Part shown: positions 1-9,309 of the stretch, piece after piece
Position numbering within the stretch: the first letter of the stretch is position 1
Layout of the letters: every line of letters starts with the position of its first letter
Source of the DNA: Larix sibirica
Lineage: Eukaryota > Streptophyta > Pinopsida > Pinales > Pinaceae
Assembly: GCA_004151065.3 (NCBI GenBank)
Contig: NWUY0300097502.1
Span: forward strand, 1 to 12,596
Length of the DNA stretch: 12,596 nt
Reading direction: 5' to 3'
The notes under the pieces: model-generated
The model's database searches: none
Seen by the model: the letters and a program-made list of their open reading frames with translations, nothing else
What the model was told of the DNA's origin: nothing
Made by a program: the position numbers and the translations under genes

Positions 1-31
1 TAGACATGTCCCTGCACTAAAGATTGTTATC
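1..31. other. Left flank or extreme 5' edge of the LTR
   Basis: These bases precede the first point where clear similarity to the downstream LTR copy begins (about base 32-35). A TGTTAT at 25-30 is an alternative LTR start, matching TGTTAT at 9761-9766. No 5-base target duplication matching the right flank is visible. Whether this is host DNA or LTR edge is undecided. Confidence 0.4.
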
Positions 32-165
32 AGACCCCTAATTGATTTGGATTATTAGTGAATTGGAATAAGAGTTTTTTTGATCTTGGTAATTTCTATG
101 ATATTGATTAATATTGTTTGGCTTTGATTATGATCTTATTATTTCAAAGTTTTACTCGAATTATT

Positions 166-495
166 TTTCAATTGATTAATTGTTTTATTATTGATAGATA
201 TTATTGTTTGATTTCAGGTTTTGAATGATGAATGGTGCTATTGGATTTAGTTGATATTTTGAGTCTTATTATCTCTTATTGCCATACTTATGATGAAGAT
301 TTATATTGATCAATTCCAACCATTGATTTTTTGTGTTTTATTGGGTTTGATTTCTTTATTTCCAAGGATTTATAGTTGTTTCTTGTTGAAATGCATTAAT
401 TATGAGGGATTATTGATTTTTGAGTCTTTTTCCCATTCATAATGCCTTAGTTTTTTGAATTTATTCACATTGGGTTCACTTAGTTGGGCCTATTT
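166..495. other. 5'-LTR-only segment, T-rich
   Basis: The LTR copies agree up to CAAAGTTTTA (near 145 and 9925) and again from GGACTTGACATAT (about 500 and 9960). The left copy has about 355 bases between these marks, the right copy about 35. A further roughly 90-base excess lies between 513 and 760. The segment is T-rich with no coding potential, terminal inverted repeat or flanking duplication that I can see. Either an insertion in the left LTR or a deletion in the right one would explain it. Confidence 0.6.
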
Positions 496-920
496 TATTG
501 GACTTGACATATTAGGGTTGCCATATTAGAATTTTCATTGTAGGCTCTTTTGTTTGCTTCTTGATGACACCCTTTTGAGGATGATCGCCTGATGGCCTTT
601 ATTGGGATTATCACGTAAGATTATCTCTATTGGGTTTTTGAGTTAACCTTGGGATCATTCAATTGTATTGCTTTATCCAATAATTGATAATCCAATATCA
701 GAGTCAAATCATCAGAATTTTTGCATTGGGTTCACCTTTTGTGGATATCGATAGTTCTTATCCGATCTCTCTCATTTGATACCTTATATTGGACCACCCT
801 CATCCGAGTTATGTGCTAGCCATTGTAAAAATTATTCCCAACGAACTCATCCAGACACATCCTTTTGGATCTAAAATTTCAAATGATTCATATCAGAAAA
901 TTTATGTCCAATAACCATTG

Positions 921-926
921 CACGTG
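921..926. promoter_or_regulatory. G-box (CACGTG), 5' LTR
   Basis: The palindromic hexamer CACGTG is the plant G-box core bound by bZIP and bHLH factors. It sits in a block conserved between both LTRs (TTGCACGTGAGAC here, CTGCACGTGAGAC at 10299-10311) despite high divergence elsewhere. It lies about 70 bases upstream of a TATA-like motif. A role in LTR transcription is inferred from position and conservation only. Confidence 0.45.
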
Positions 927-991
927 AGACTTGGGCTACCACTAATTCTACCCCCCTGATAACATTAATTGCAGAGAGTAGGTATTTTCAA

Positions 992-1000
992 CATAAAAGG
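992..1000 (+). promoter_or_regulatory. TATA-like motif of the LTR promoter
   Basis: CATAAAAGG lies about 70 bases after the conserved G-box and is followed by a pyrimidine-rich stretch suitable for a transcript start. The aligned bases in the 3' LTR (near 10373) are less TATA-like, so the call rests on one copy and is weak. Confidence 0.25.
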
Positions 1001-1220
1001 GGTTAGTTCTCCATCAATCTTTACCCTTGTTCTTTGTTTTACTTGTTAAGAAAACTAATATTTCTCTCCCATTTCTCAAATACCCAAAACTGTTCAGATT
1101 ACTTGCTCAAAGTTAAGGTAGAATTGATCAGAGCTTAAGTTCCTGCATTGACTTGCTTTATTTTATTAAATTCGGTATTCATGATGCTTGTTTTTAGTTG
1201 TACGATTATAGCATTGAAAA

Positions 1221-2087
1221 ATTTCAAAAGTTCAAGGTCGCAAGGGAGCAACACAACAGAGTGAGATCAAAGAAACTTCCCACCAAGGGAAGGAAAGAGA
1301 CACAATTCTATTGACCGACGCAAATAATTTTATAAGGTTCTGGGGTTATCTCGAATGGGGTGAAATGTATAGGGTTTTTGTCAATGATGAATTCTTGAAG
1401 GATGATGAAGATCTTTATGTTCTTCAAAACATCAAGAAGAGTGAGCTCTACTCTATCGTCACGAGTCCTGTAGTCTTACCATATAATGACGTTGTGAGAT
1501 GGATATTTGACCATACTAATCTCGGGACCGACTATGTTATTAATTGGGTGAGAATTTCTATAGCCACGTTACAACCATATGCTATTGGTAAAATGTATAA
1601 GCTATGAAATCCTGAAGTTCTATTGAGTAAATAGTTCCTGGACACATTCATATTAGAAAACCATAGTTTGGTTGAAATTGTCAAAGAGTGGTGGAACGAA
1701 GAGAAGACCTTCACTGAAAACATAGATTGGAGACACCAAGTTCAATAATTTTAATACCCATTTTGATTGTTAGCCGTTATGATCTGCATATTATAAGGTG
1801 AATATGGTTGTACTCCAAATTGGAATGGACGACCTTAGAACACCACATCGCCAAAAAATCCCAAGTATTCAATTGGGTGCATATCCTATCTTTCAACCTT
1901 ATGAACACTTTGAGAGCGATAAAAGAGGTACCAGGAAGAAAAACTTAGTTTTTTACATGTCTTCTAATTTGATTGATTCTATTTGTTCTTCAAATTCATT
2001 TCATGTGATGCGTTGGGACTGGAAACCTAGTGTGCCCCTATACACGTCTATTGTAGTGAACTTTTGGGTCCCAAAAAACCTTTGTAA
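1221..2087 (+). pseudogene. Decayed LTR-encoded protein of unknown function, 5' LTR copy
   Basis: A protein-like frame lies wholly inside the LTR. It is open from 1218 to a TGA at 1605 and continues in the same frame with one TAG (1632) to a TAA at 1746. Visible stretches include MYRVFVNDEFL, DDEDLYVLQNIKK and YNDVVRWIFDHTNL. A second part (about 1770-2087) has QVFNW, LIDSICSSNSF and MRWDWKPSVP, but is split by a 4-base loss near 1817 and a 1-base loss near 1938. It ends at TAA 2085, matching the end of the 3' LTR copy. The start codon seen in the 3' copy (ATG 10600) is ATT here (1221). The product is soluble-looking, rich in charged and aromatic residues, with no membrane segment or zinc finger. 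I do not recognise the family; a vague resemblance to plant transposon-associated proteins is a guess. Confidence 0.6.
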
Positions 2088-2103
2088 TATTTATATTTGA
2101 AGG

Positions 2104-2109
2104 AATAAA
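2104..2109 (+). terminator. Possible polyadenylation signal in the 5' LTR
   Basis: AATAAA lies 17 bases after the end of the LTR-encoded frame, in a block (TTTGAAGGAATAAAAGGACA) conserved in the 3' LTR at 11481-11500. The position suits either the element transcript or a separate transcript of the LTR frame. In AT-rich DNA such a hexamer is common, so confidence is low. Confidence 0.3.
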
Positions 2110-2768
2110 AGGACAAAATGATTTGCAACCATTGGGTATTCCATTATGTATATGTAATATTTTTCTTTTATTACAACTAATTTCAATTGATTATAGTGAG
2201 TATTATGCATACAAATTTCTTATGTGTATATTATTTATTATAATTAATTGTTTAATGGTTGAAATTAGATACAAAGGAAATGGTTCATATTTAATAATAA
2301 TTCCTTAATAATTTATTTGTTTCGATGATGATTTAATTTGTTGATAACAATGTGAATTTCTTCCTATGTTTTCAACATTATATTCTTTACTTTGTATCCA
2401 AGCTTGTTAAATCATAGATCTTGATCATGCTTAGATTAGATAAGATTAACATTTTATTAGGTTAAATTAGGTTAGTATTTGATTTAATAATTCATTGAAG
2501 TATGAGTAATTTAGTAATTAGATATTCGATTTTAGCATAGATCATAGTACTTGCTAGTTTAGGATTCATAGAGAACATCATTGTTACAAGTCTTAGTGGC
2601 AATAGGTCCCAATTAATTGTTGTACTTTGCTATACCAACAAGAGCTCTCTATTCCATTGAGAGTGAGGATAATTGGGACTCACCTTGGCCTTTCTCCCTT
2701 TTTTTGACCTAGTTCATTTCGTCCCATCAACAAAACTAGCCCTAGAAGGAGGGGAAGTGTAAAAATGA

Positions 2769-3104
2769 ATGGATAATGAAGAAACATTTAACCTTGAGAA
2801 TATCCATTCTACTACTACTCCGCAAAGAACCCCCATGCAACCCACTTATCTACAAGCCTCTTAGTCCAATATAATATTCAATCCATGACATACATTAGTT
2901 CAAACTCCTATCCAATTTCTCAATTACCGAGGCACATCCCAACATAACCGCACAACACCTACTTCTCCTTGGTTAGGATCTCCTGGAATCCCACAGTTAT
3001 TCCAAACCTTTCATGTTGTAACTCGAGCATTAAGAAGGGAACATGGAATTTCACCTAAACTATATCCTCTTCTTAGGAGACCAAGACCACCTCGATCAGA
3101 TTGA
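2769..3104 (+). pseudogene. gag N-terminal region (decayed)
   Basis: From ATG 2769, 37 bases after the 5' LTR, a single frame runs to TGA 3102 with two internal stops (TAG 2862, TGA 2886). The product would be a polar, Pro/Thr-rich leader (for example TTTPQRTPMQPTY near the start and a basic LLRRPRPPRSD near the end). Such low-complexity N-termini are common before the capsid domain in plant gypsy Gag. The identification rests on position just inside the LTR and in front of the capsid remnant; no domain is recognised. The stretch 3105-3375 looks like a continuation but is too broken to follow in one frame. Confidence 0.45.
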
Positions 3105-3375
3105 GCAATTGACACCAGTGCACCAACAATTGCGACCCTAATTATCACCTTTCAAATACTTCTAGGGGAATACAAAATAGTCAAGAAGGAGAAAACAAGT
3201 ACAACTACAAGGTGGTGTCAATAGACCACCATCTCCCCCTAATTCCCCTCTTAACACTCCTTGAAGATATTCAAAATAAAACTCTTAGGGAAAAAAACCA
3301 TTAGAGGGAGAACCCTTGGGAGATTCTTTTGGAAATAGTCCCAGACACAATCAACAATATTTTTCTTTAGGAAAC

Positions 3376-4039
3376 ATGGCCAATGCCAATGTAAAATCCA
3401 ATGCTAAAAGGCCTTCACTATCCGGCGGTACCACTATTGTACTAGGTGATGTGCATCCTTTACCTAAACACCCATAAACATTCCTTCCTAAGTTTGATCA
3501 AAATTGAAAAGAATTTGTTCAGGATAACATTAAGAAATTCATGCTTGTTGTCATACTTATGAATGTTGAACATGAGGATGTGGTTTGCAGATTGTTTCCT
3601 TTTACTTTTGAAGGAAAAATCTTCAACTTGGTATTTTTCCCAGAGACAAGGATCATTTATGAGCTGGGATATACTGCATTTTAAAATAAATTTTGTGGTG
3701 GTAAAAACCCAACAGTGTTGGTTTTAAAATTATATAGAATCAAGATGGACCCTAAAGAAAAAATCAAATAATTTTATCCCTAATAAATAAAATTCCAGAT
3801 GTTTCTAAACCTACAGAAGATGTAACTATTGAATTTTATACTTAATCTTTTCTAGTATCCATTGCCATGTTTATAAAAGGGATTAGAAAAATACTATTGA
3901 AGAGACCTTTGAAGAAGCAATAAAATTTGAAAAGGATATGATTATCCTAAAAGGTAATCAATATATGGAAGAAGAACGTGGCACTTCATCCAGTAAGAAA
4001 AAAACTCCTCAGGTCAACCCCCCTCATGAGAAAAAATAA
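3376..4039 (+). pseudogene. Gag capsid domain (retrotransposon gag type, decayed)
   Basis: Gag forms the cytoplasmic particle in which reverse transcription occurs. Starting from ATG 3376, one frame reads through to about 3768 with in-frame stops at 3472, 3508 and 3682. It shows the pattern typical of the retrotransposon gag family: FVQDNIKKFML, then NVEHEDVVCRLFPFTFEGK, then a KFCGGKNPTVLVLKLYRIK segment. After a more broken part, a second frame (3899-4039) has EETFEEAIKFEKDM and ends with a basic KKKTPQVNPPHEKK before TAA 4037. I see no CCHC zinc knuckle downstream, so RNA binding may have depended on the basic patches, or the knuckle has been lost. Confidence 0.72.
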
Positions 4040-4813
4040 CAAAACTCTATGGATATGGAAAACCTATAGAGAATTGTTAAAATACTATTCAATGAGATAA
4101 CAGACCTGAAGAGAGTCCATGCACCAAATATGATTTTAGATCTCTTTTTAAAAATACTTTTCCTCCAACTAATAAAACAACTCCACCTACTGAAGGAATT
4201 TACATGGAAGATTCCATCATTGTATTATAAGCCCTCGTTTTAGGTCTGAATATTCATCAGGTAGGAAAAATGATAAATAAGAGGAGGAAAGGGAAGAAGG
4301 AAGAGAAGAGTTAGGTAATGAAGAGGAAATACAGGAACATGTCATTAATCACTTTTGGGATGTTTTTAACATGTTTGGAGACAATGGAGATGAGGATATT
4401 GAACAAATTCATATGCCCAAAATTCATACAATACAAGAAGTAAGGGCTTACCTATAACAACATATTCCTTATCCACAATCAATCCCGTAAAGAAAAGATC
4501 AACGTCCACCAAGTCTACCTCTACCTTAGTAAACCAACTTCCTGTCCTAATTTAGAATATGATTTTGTAGAAGACAAGAAGAAGACCAAAGCTATTTTTT
4601 ATCAGTATGAATTACTCAAACTACCATAAATATAGGGAAATTTAATTAAAAATATAGAGGAATCATCTTCTAAGAATGGGAAAAGTATCACTATTGGGGA
4701 AAACAAAGACACATGAAAATATACTCAACATATAGACACTAGTGAGTTAGTTAGTAGGAAACAATCCATTGTTAATGCTTCCATGATCGGTAAAAAGGTA
4801 TAATTATGACACA
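4040..4813 (+). pseudogene. gag C-terminal region / gag-protease linker (decayed)
   Basis: This stretch has several short protein-like runs in changing frames. One is acidic (about 4295-4450, with EEEIQEHVINHFWDVFNMFG and DEDIEQIHMPKIHTIQEV). A later run reads LEYDFVEDKKKTKA then YQYELLKLP (about 4550-4626). A similar linker just before the protease is familiar from plant non-chromovirus gypsy elements. Its order between capsid and protease supports its assignment. No enzyme motif or zinc knuckle is visible, and frame changes and stops make the original length unclear. Confidence 0.5.
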
Positions 4814-5250
4814 CCTCCTTTCCTTTTGACATTTGAAATCTTTAACATAAATGTGCATAGTTTTATGGTTGATTCAGGGGCTTCTTCAAATGTAATTCCC
4901 TATTACGTCTTCCAAGAATTAAATGTCTAACCTAAAAAATGTGACACTCAGATTGTTCAACTAGAGAAATCAAATGTCAAAGTCTCAGGAGAGCTTAAGA
5001 ATGTTCTAATCCGATTAGCTGCTACCCCAAAATACATCTAGTGATTGATATCATTGTAGTGGATATTCCTAAAGCTTATGGGTTTTTACTCAGTAGGGAT
5101 TGGTCTGAAAAATTGAATGGATACTTTTCCACTGACTGGTGCCATCTTTGGTTATGATACAATGGGAAACAAAATAAGATTAAGGTTGATCATGAAAAAT
5201 ATATGAAACACATTGTCACATATATGAATGAGCCAAATTATCCTAAGGTA
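4814..5250 (+). pseudogene. Retropepsin-like aspartic protease (decayed)
   Basis: The protease cuts the Gag-Pol polyprotein during particle maturation. The frame from 4814 reads PPFLLTFEIFNINVHSFMVD and continues SGASSNVIP. The active-site Asp-Ser-Gly triplet is intact at 4871-4879, with the usual hydrophobic pair before it. A TAA at 4928 breaks this frame, which continues with DTQIVQLEKSNVKVSGELKN. After a frameshift near 5030 comes the second half, with IDIIVVDIPKAYGFLLSRDW then SEKLNGYFSTDW (to about 5140). Retropepsins act as dimers, so a single Asp per chain is expected. The frame position between gag and the RNase H-like domain fits a Gag-Pol precursor. Confidence 0.85.
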
Positions 5251-5436
5251 TTAACTATATCGATCCTGGGGAACTAATATTTGGACACTTTCTTTGGGGA
5301 CTTTATTGTTGACATATCACCACATGTGGAGACAAATGAGCATTCTGAAATCCTTCATTGCACGCAAGTTTCCAAATTTAACTGTAACATAGTAGGTCTT
5401 AGAGATACTGACATATATGTAGCCACTAACTTTTAG

Positions 5437-6044
5437 ACTTTGTATTTTGATGGCTCCAACTATAAGGAGGGTGCAGGTGTTGTATGTATCTTTAGAGATC
5501 CAAAAGGAAGAAAAGCATTAATTGCATATATATTGGGGTTGAGGGTACCAATAACACTACTGAATATGAATCCCTAATTCAGGGGTTAAGAAAAGTAGTA
5601 GATATGTGGGTAATTTTTTTAAAGGTATTTGGTGACTCAGGAATCTTTGTAAAGGAGGTTCATAACTCAATCCATTGTATTTCAATTCATTTAAAATATT
5701 ACATACACGATGTATTGGATTTAATTAACCACTTTGATGCTTTTAATATCACTTCTATACCTCAAATGCATAATTTTGACATTGCTCTATTAGCTAATGT
5801 GGCCTCTAATTTAATTTCATCTCCAAGATTTCTAACTAATTTTTTTGCTTCTGTGGAATTGCTTTTCAAGCCTTCGATACCAAAACATATCACCAATTGG
5901 AGAGTATTTGATGATGATGAACAAATTGTCAATTTTATCACTTCAAAAGATACTTTCAAAGATTTAGTCATTGACAGGATACACCATGAAGAATCTCTCA
6001 AGGATCAGACAAAATCTATTGAAGACCAAACATGGATCTCATAA
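5437..6044 (+). pseudogene. Additional RNase H-like domain located before the reverse transcriptase (decayed)
   Basis: RNase H cuts RNA in RNA-DNA hybrids. Two frames separated by a shift between about 5520 and 5560 make one domain. The first reads TLYFDGSNYKEGAGVV with its Asp at 5449-5451. The second reads NNTTEYESLIQGLRK (Glu 5562-5564), VFGDSG (Asp 5634-5636) and FDIALLANVAS (Asp 5778-5780). All four acidic DEDD positions are therefore still encoded. The spacing and the TEYES and GDS patterns resemble the archaeal/plant-type RNase H known as the second RNase H of Tat-lineage gypsy elements. The tail (TNWRVFDDDEQIVNFITSKD) leads toward the reverse transcriptase. The frame 5604-6044 is open without a stop, but the domain as a whole is broken upstream. 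Confidence 0.78.
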
Positions 6045-6177
6045 AATTCTATTCCAAAGTATGTGGTAAGATTATAAAAATTCTATGACCTCCAAGACAA
6101 GTTCAAGAAAGTAACCATTTGTAAGACAAACAATTATTCAATGCAATATGAGGTCATTAATTTAGGAACAAAAAGAG

Positions 6178-6918
6178 ATGCGCAAAACATCAATCTTGGA
6201 ACTGATTGTACTCCATCTAAGAACATTGCGTTCATTTGATTGTTTAGAGAGTATAGGGATGTATTTGCCTATATTTATTATTATATCAAAATTTTTGATC
6301 CCAAAAATCATGCAACATGTCATTCCTTTGAAACCAGAAGGCAAGCCTTTTCAACAAAAGTTGTGTAAGATGCACCCTAGTCTTGAACCCTTGGTTAAAT
6401 AAGAACTCAATAAGTTACTTGCTGCAAAGATAATATTGATCCCTGTAAAGCATACTCAATGGGTAGAAAATTTGGTTTCAGTAAGGAAAACAGATGGTGA
6501 TATTAGATTGTGTGTGTATTTGTGTAATTTAAATAGTGCATCGAAGAAAGATAAATACCTCGTTCTCCCTTTGAAACAAATTTTGTAATGTGTTTGTGGA
6601 TTAGAAATTCTCTCCTTGCTGGATGGTTTCTACGGATACAACCAAGTTGTATTTTCCCACAAAGACCACTTGAATGATGCTTTTAGAACTAAATGGGGAA
6701 TTTAGGCTTATCGTAAGATGCCTTTTGGACTGATAACTACAAGGTCAACTTTCCAAAGAGAAACATACATAGATTTATGTGGATTAATAAATGAATTGGT
6801 TATTATTTACTTGGATGATGTAACCGTATTTTCAAGAAACATAAATGATCATATTCATCATCTCAGGAAGATATTTGACTCATGTAGAAGGTATGGCATT
6901 TCACTAAACCCTAGGTAA
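6178..6918 (+). pseudogene. Reverse transcriptase domain (decayed)
   Basis: This domain copies element RNA into DNA. It reads in one frame for the whole stretch, with stops at 6400 (TAA), 6586 (TAA), 6703 (TAG) and 6916 (TAA). Motifs in order: HVIPLKPEGKPFQQKL (thumb/finger entry), LLDGFYGYNQV with the first catalytic Asp at 6622-6624, MPFGLITTRSTFQ, and YLDDVTVFS with both catalytic Asp codons intact at 6814-6819. Upstream, the usual VD-(F/Y)-R motif reads VYLCNLN, so an Asp and an Arg are missing there. The continuation (GKVLGFF, near 6940-6960) is frame-shifted. The sequence 6045-6177 before it is a poorly conserved linker. Confidence 0.92.
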
Positions 6919-7041
6919 ATGATTTTCATTGTAATAGAAGGTAAAGTGCTTGGATTTTTTTGTGTCAAAATATGGAATCATGATTGAGCCTGGGAGAACT
7001 AAAACTATCTCTTATATTTCTCTTCCTCGTAACAAAAGTCC

Positions 7042-7640
7042 ATGCAATCATTTCTTGGTAAAATTAACTTTGTAAGGAGATTTGTTCCAAGTTTTGTTGA
7101 AATGGTTAATCCTGTGCAACATATGATTAAGAAGGATGCTATTTTTAAATGGGATAAGAAAGAAAATGAATCGTTCATTTCCATTAAAGAAAAAATAGTA
7201 CAATATCCCTCCTTGATGAGTCCTAATTTTGATAATGAATTTATACTTTACACATTTTCTTTTGACACATCTTATGTAGCAATTCTGACCCAAAAGAATT
7301 CTAAGTGATTTGAAGTTCACATTTTCTTCATGAGTTCGAGACTACAAAGAGAAGAATTGAGTTACCTATAGTTGGATAAGCAAGAATTTGTAATATTTAA
7401 GGCCGTAAAACATTTTCAAACTTATATTTTAAAATCTCACATGAAAGTTATAGTGCCACACCTTGTAGCTAGAAATTTGTTGGTGCAAAAGGACTTGGGA
7501 AAAAGGAGAGATCATTAGATGAATTCTCTTCAGGATTATGCATTGAAAATTAAGCCAACAAATATTGTAAGGGGACAAGGGATTTGAAAGCTTGTAGCTA
7601 AATCCAAAGATTCTCAAGAAGAGGAAGAAGGATGGGAAAA
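7042..7640 (+). pseudogene. RT connection and gypsy-type RNase H (decayed)
   Basis: This is the RNase H that normally follows reverse transcriptase in Ty3/gypsy. A single frame runs for about 200 codons with four stops (TGA 7306, TAG 7369, TAG 7516, TGA 7585) and no frameshift. It begins with SFLGKINFVRRFVPSF, the connection segment. FILYTFSFDTSYVAILTQKN carries the first catalytic Asp at 7264-7266. SYL-stop-LDKQEF follows, where the stop at 7369 replaces what is normally an acidic residue. The rest includes FKAVKHFQTYIL and RNLLVQKDLG. The following acidic run (SQEEEEGW, near 7610-7640) is a linker toward integrase. Together with the domain at 5437-6044 the element encoded two RNase H domains. 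Confidence 0.87.
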
Positions 7641-7789
7641 TGAAGCCTTCATGAATGAAAGTGGACTTTACAACATTCTTATTCCCACAAACTCATGGTA
7701 CTTATATAAGTTGAAGTATTATCTTACCCATGGTAGTGCTCCAACATATTTGGAATCTAAAAAAAAGAGAGATATGAGGTTGAATTCCT

Positions 7790-8950
7790 CTTTTACTACT
7801 TTATAGATGGAATCCTATTTCAATGCAACTACGATGGTGTCTTATTAAGATGTCTAGAAAAATATAATGCAAAATAGGTCCTAACAAAGCTGCATGATGG
7901 TCCTGTTGGAGGCCATTTTGGAGGAGATACCACTATGCATAAAGTTATATGAGTTGGATATTATTGGCCAAAGTTGTTTAAATATGCACATTCATATGCC
8001 ATGAAATGTTCAGTCTGTCATAAGTTAGCTAGAAGAGAGAAGAAATTAGCCTTTTCCCTTCATCCCGTTTCAGTGGACAACACATTTCAACAATGGGGTT
8101 TGGATATCATCGGAGATATTAATCCCAAATCCAATCAAATTCACAAATACATTCTATAGAAAACATACTATTTCATGAGGCGAATTGAAGATGTTCCTCT
8201 GAAGATAGCCAATGAAAATCAGGTGATATCTTTCCTTGAATCTAATATCATTACTAGGTTTGGTGTCCCAAATTATTTGCTTTTTGACAATGCCAAATAT
8301 ATTTTGTCATTGAAGTTAACAAAACCTTAGAGAAGGGTATTAAAATTAACTACGCTGCTAATTATTACCCTCAAAGAAATGGGGTTGCAGAATCAACCAG
8401 TAAGGAATTAATTCATATCCTCAAAAAGACTGTAACCCAACATCAGAGAAATTGGCACAAAGCCTTACCTAATTCTCTCTGGGATGATCAGGTGACACCA
8501 AAATATTCATTAGTGAAATCCCCTTTCTTTCTGGTTCATAGTAAAGAGGCAATTCTACCTATGAATATCTTTCTTCCCTCTCTCCAATTAGCTCAATCCA
8601 TTAGGGTAACTGATTGTCCAATTATGCAACAAAGGATTAGCAATCTCCCGAAACTTGAAGAAGAGAGGGAAAAAACTAGACAAAAATTTCATGAACATCA
8701 ACAATTAGTAAAACATTGTTTTGATAAGATTTCTATCAACAATAAGGATTTTTAGGTAGGAGACCTAGTTCTAAAATGGGATAAAGCCAATGAAGTCAAA
8801 GGGAAACACACAAAGTTTCAACAATTGTGGCTTGGTCCATTTTAGATTGAAAAACAAATTGGAAAAGGAACCATATGACTCAAAAATTTAGAGGGGGAAA
8901 TTGAGAATCTTCTAGTCAATGGCCAAATTCTCAAGAAATACTCCTCCTAA
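7790..8950 (+). pseudogene. Integrase (decayed)
   Basis: Integrase joins the DNA copy to host DNA. An N-terminal HHCC zinc module is visible: His at 7893-7895 and 7914-7916, Cys at 8007-8009 and 8016-8018 (KCSVC), with YYWPKLFKYAHSYAM between. The catalytic core keeps all three acidic residues: Asp 8103-8105 in QQWGLDIIGDI, Asp 8286-8288 in ITRFGVPNYLLFDN, and Glu 8390-8392 in NGVAESTSKEL. A frameshift separates the last two near 8310-8340. The frame 8492-8755 continues the core and a charged helix. The C-terminus holds LWLGPF, the GPY/F module, and ends at TAA 8948 after two more stops (TAG 8753 and one after GPF). No chromodomain is seen. Confidence 0.92.
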
Positions 8951-9309
8951 TCACTTTAGGTGATTTAATTTGTACATAGTAGTTTTCATTCTAATTTATC
9001 CTTTGTTAGGTTTTATTTTTGTTTGCATAATGTGTTTTTTGAAATTGATTTTTATTGCTTTTGTTTCAGTTAATTTGGCTTCTTTTCTAAAATAAGTTCT
9101 ATCATTTTGAATGTGGATGCCATGGTTTGTTTAATATCTTTTGATCAATGCCGTTATGATTAGTCCTTATTTTTGGGTGCTAACCTTTACAATTTGAATG
9201 AACAAATGAGCTTTATTATGTTGGATTGAAGCATTTAAGGGGATTTTGAATGTGCACCCCCATCCATCAAAATTCAAAAAGAATTAAAATCTCAAAAGAG
9301 AAAAAATTA
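8951..9309. other. Non-coding stretch after pol
   Basis: No gene is supported here. The sequence is T-rich to about 9230 and A-rich afterwards. A hydrophobic translation near 8960-9080 (VFILIYPLLGFIFVCIMCFL) arises in T-rich DNA and is not evidence of a membrane protein by itself. Confidence 0.4.

Larger units (their letters stand above)
32..2732 (+). repeat. 5' long terminal repeat
   Basis: This direct repeat matches 9814-12076 nearly end to end. Shared blocks include the T-rich start (GGATTATTAGTGAATTGG near 49 and 9831), the G-box region near 921, the coding-like block 1221-1748, and the last 100 bases ending TCAACA (2727-2732 and 12071-12076). Ending in CA fits the usual TG...CA LTR rule. 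It is about 440 bases longer than the 3' copy, mainly because of extra sequence between about 166 and 760. The LTR should supply promoter, transcript start and polyadenylation signals to the element. The left boundary is uncertain (25-35). Confidence 0.88.

Noticed and set aside
1532-1723. Open frame on the - strand in the 5' LTR
   Set aside because: It is the antisense shadow of the LTR frame; the equivalent - strand frame in the 3' LTR covers only part and the sense translation is the better preserved one.
2123-2308. Small hydrophobic frame in the 5' LTR
   Set aside because: AT-rich low-complexity translation; the aligned 3' LTR sequence has indels and no matching frame.
5762-6001. Open frame on the - strand
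   Set aside because: Lies opposite the RNase H-like domain, whose sense frame has clear motifs.
7048-7320. Open frame on the - strand
   Set aside because: Shadow of the RT connection/RNase H frame on the + strand.
8951-9080. Possible membrane protein after integrase
   Set aside because: The hydrophobic translation results from T-rich DNA; no start, length or conserved pattern supports it.
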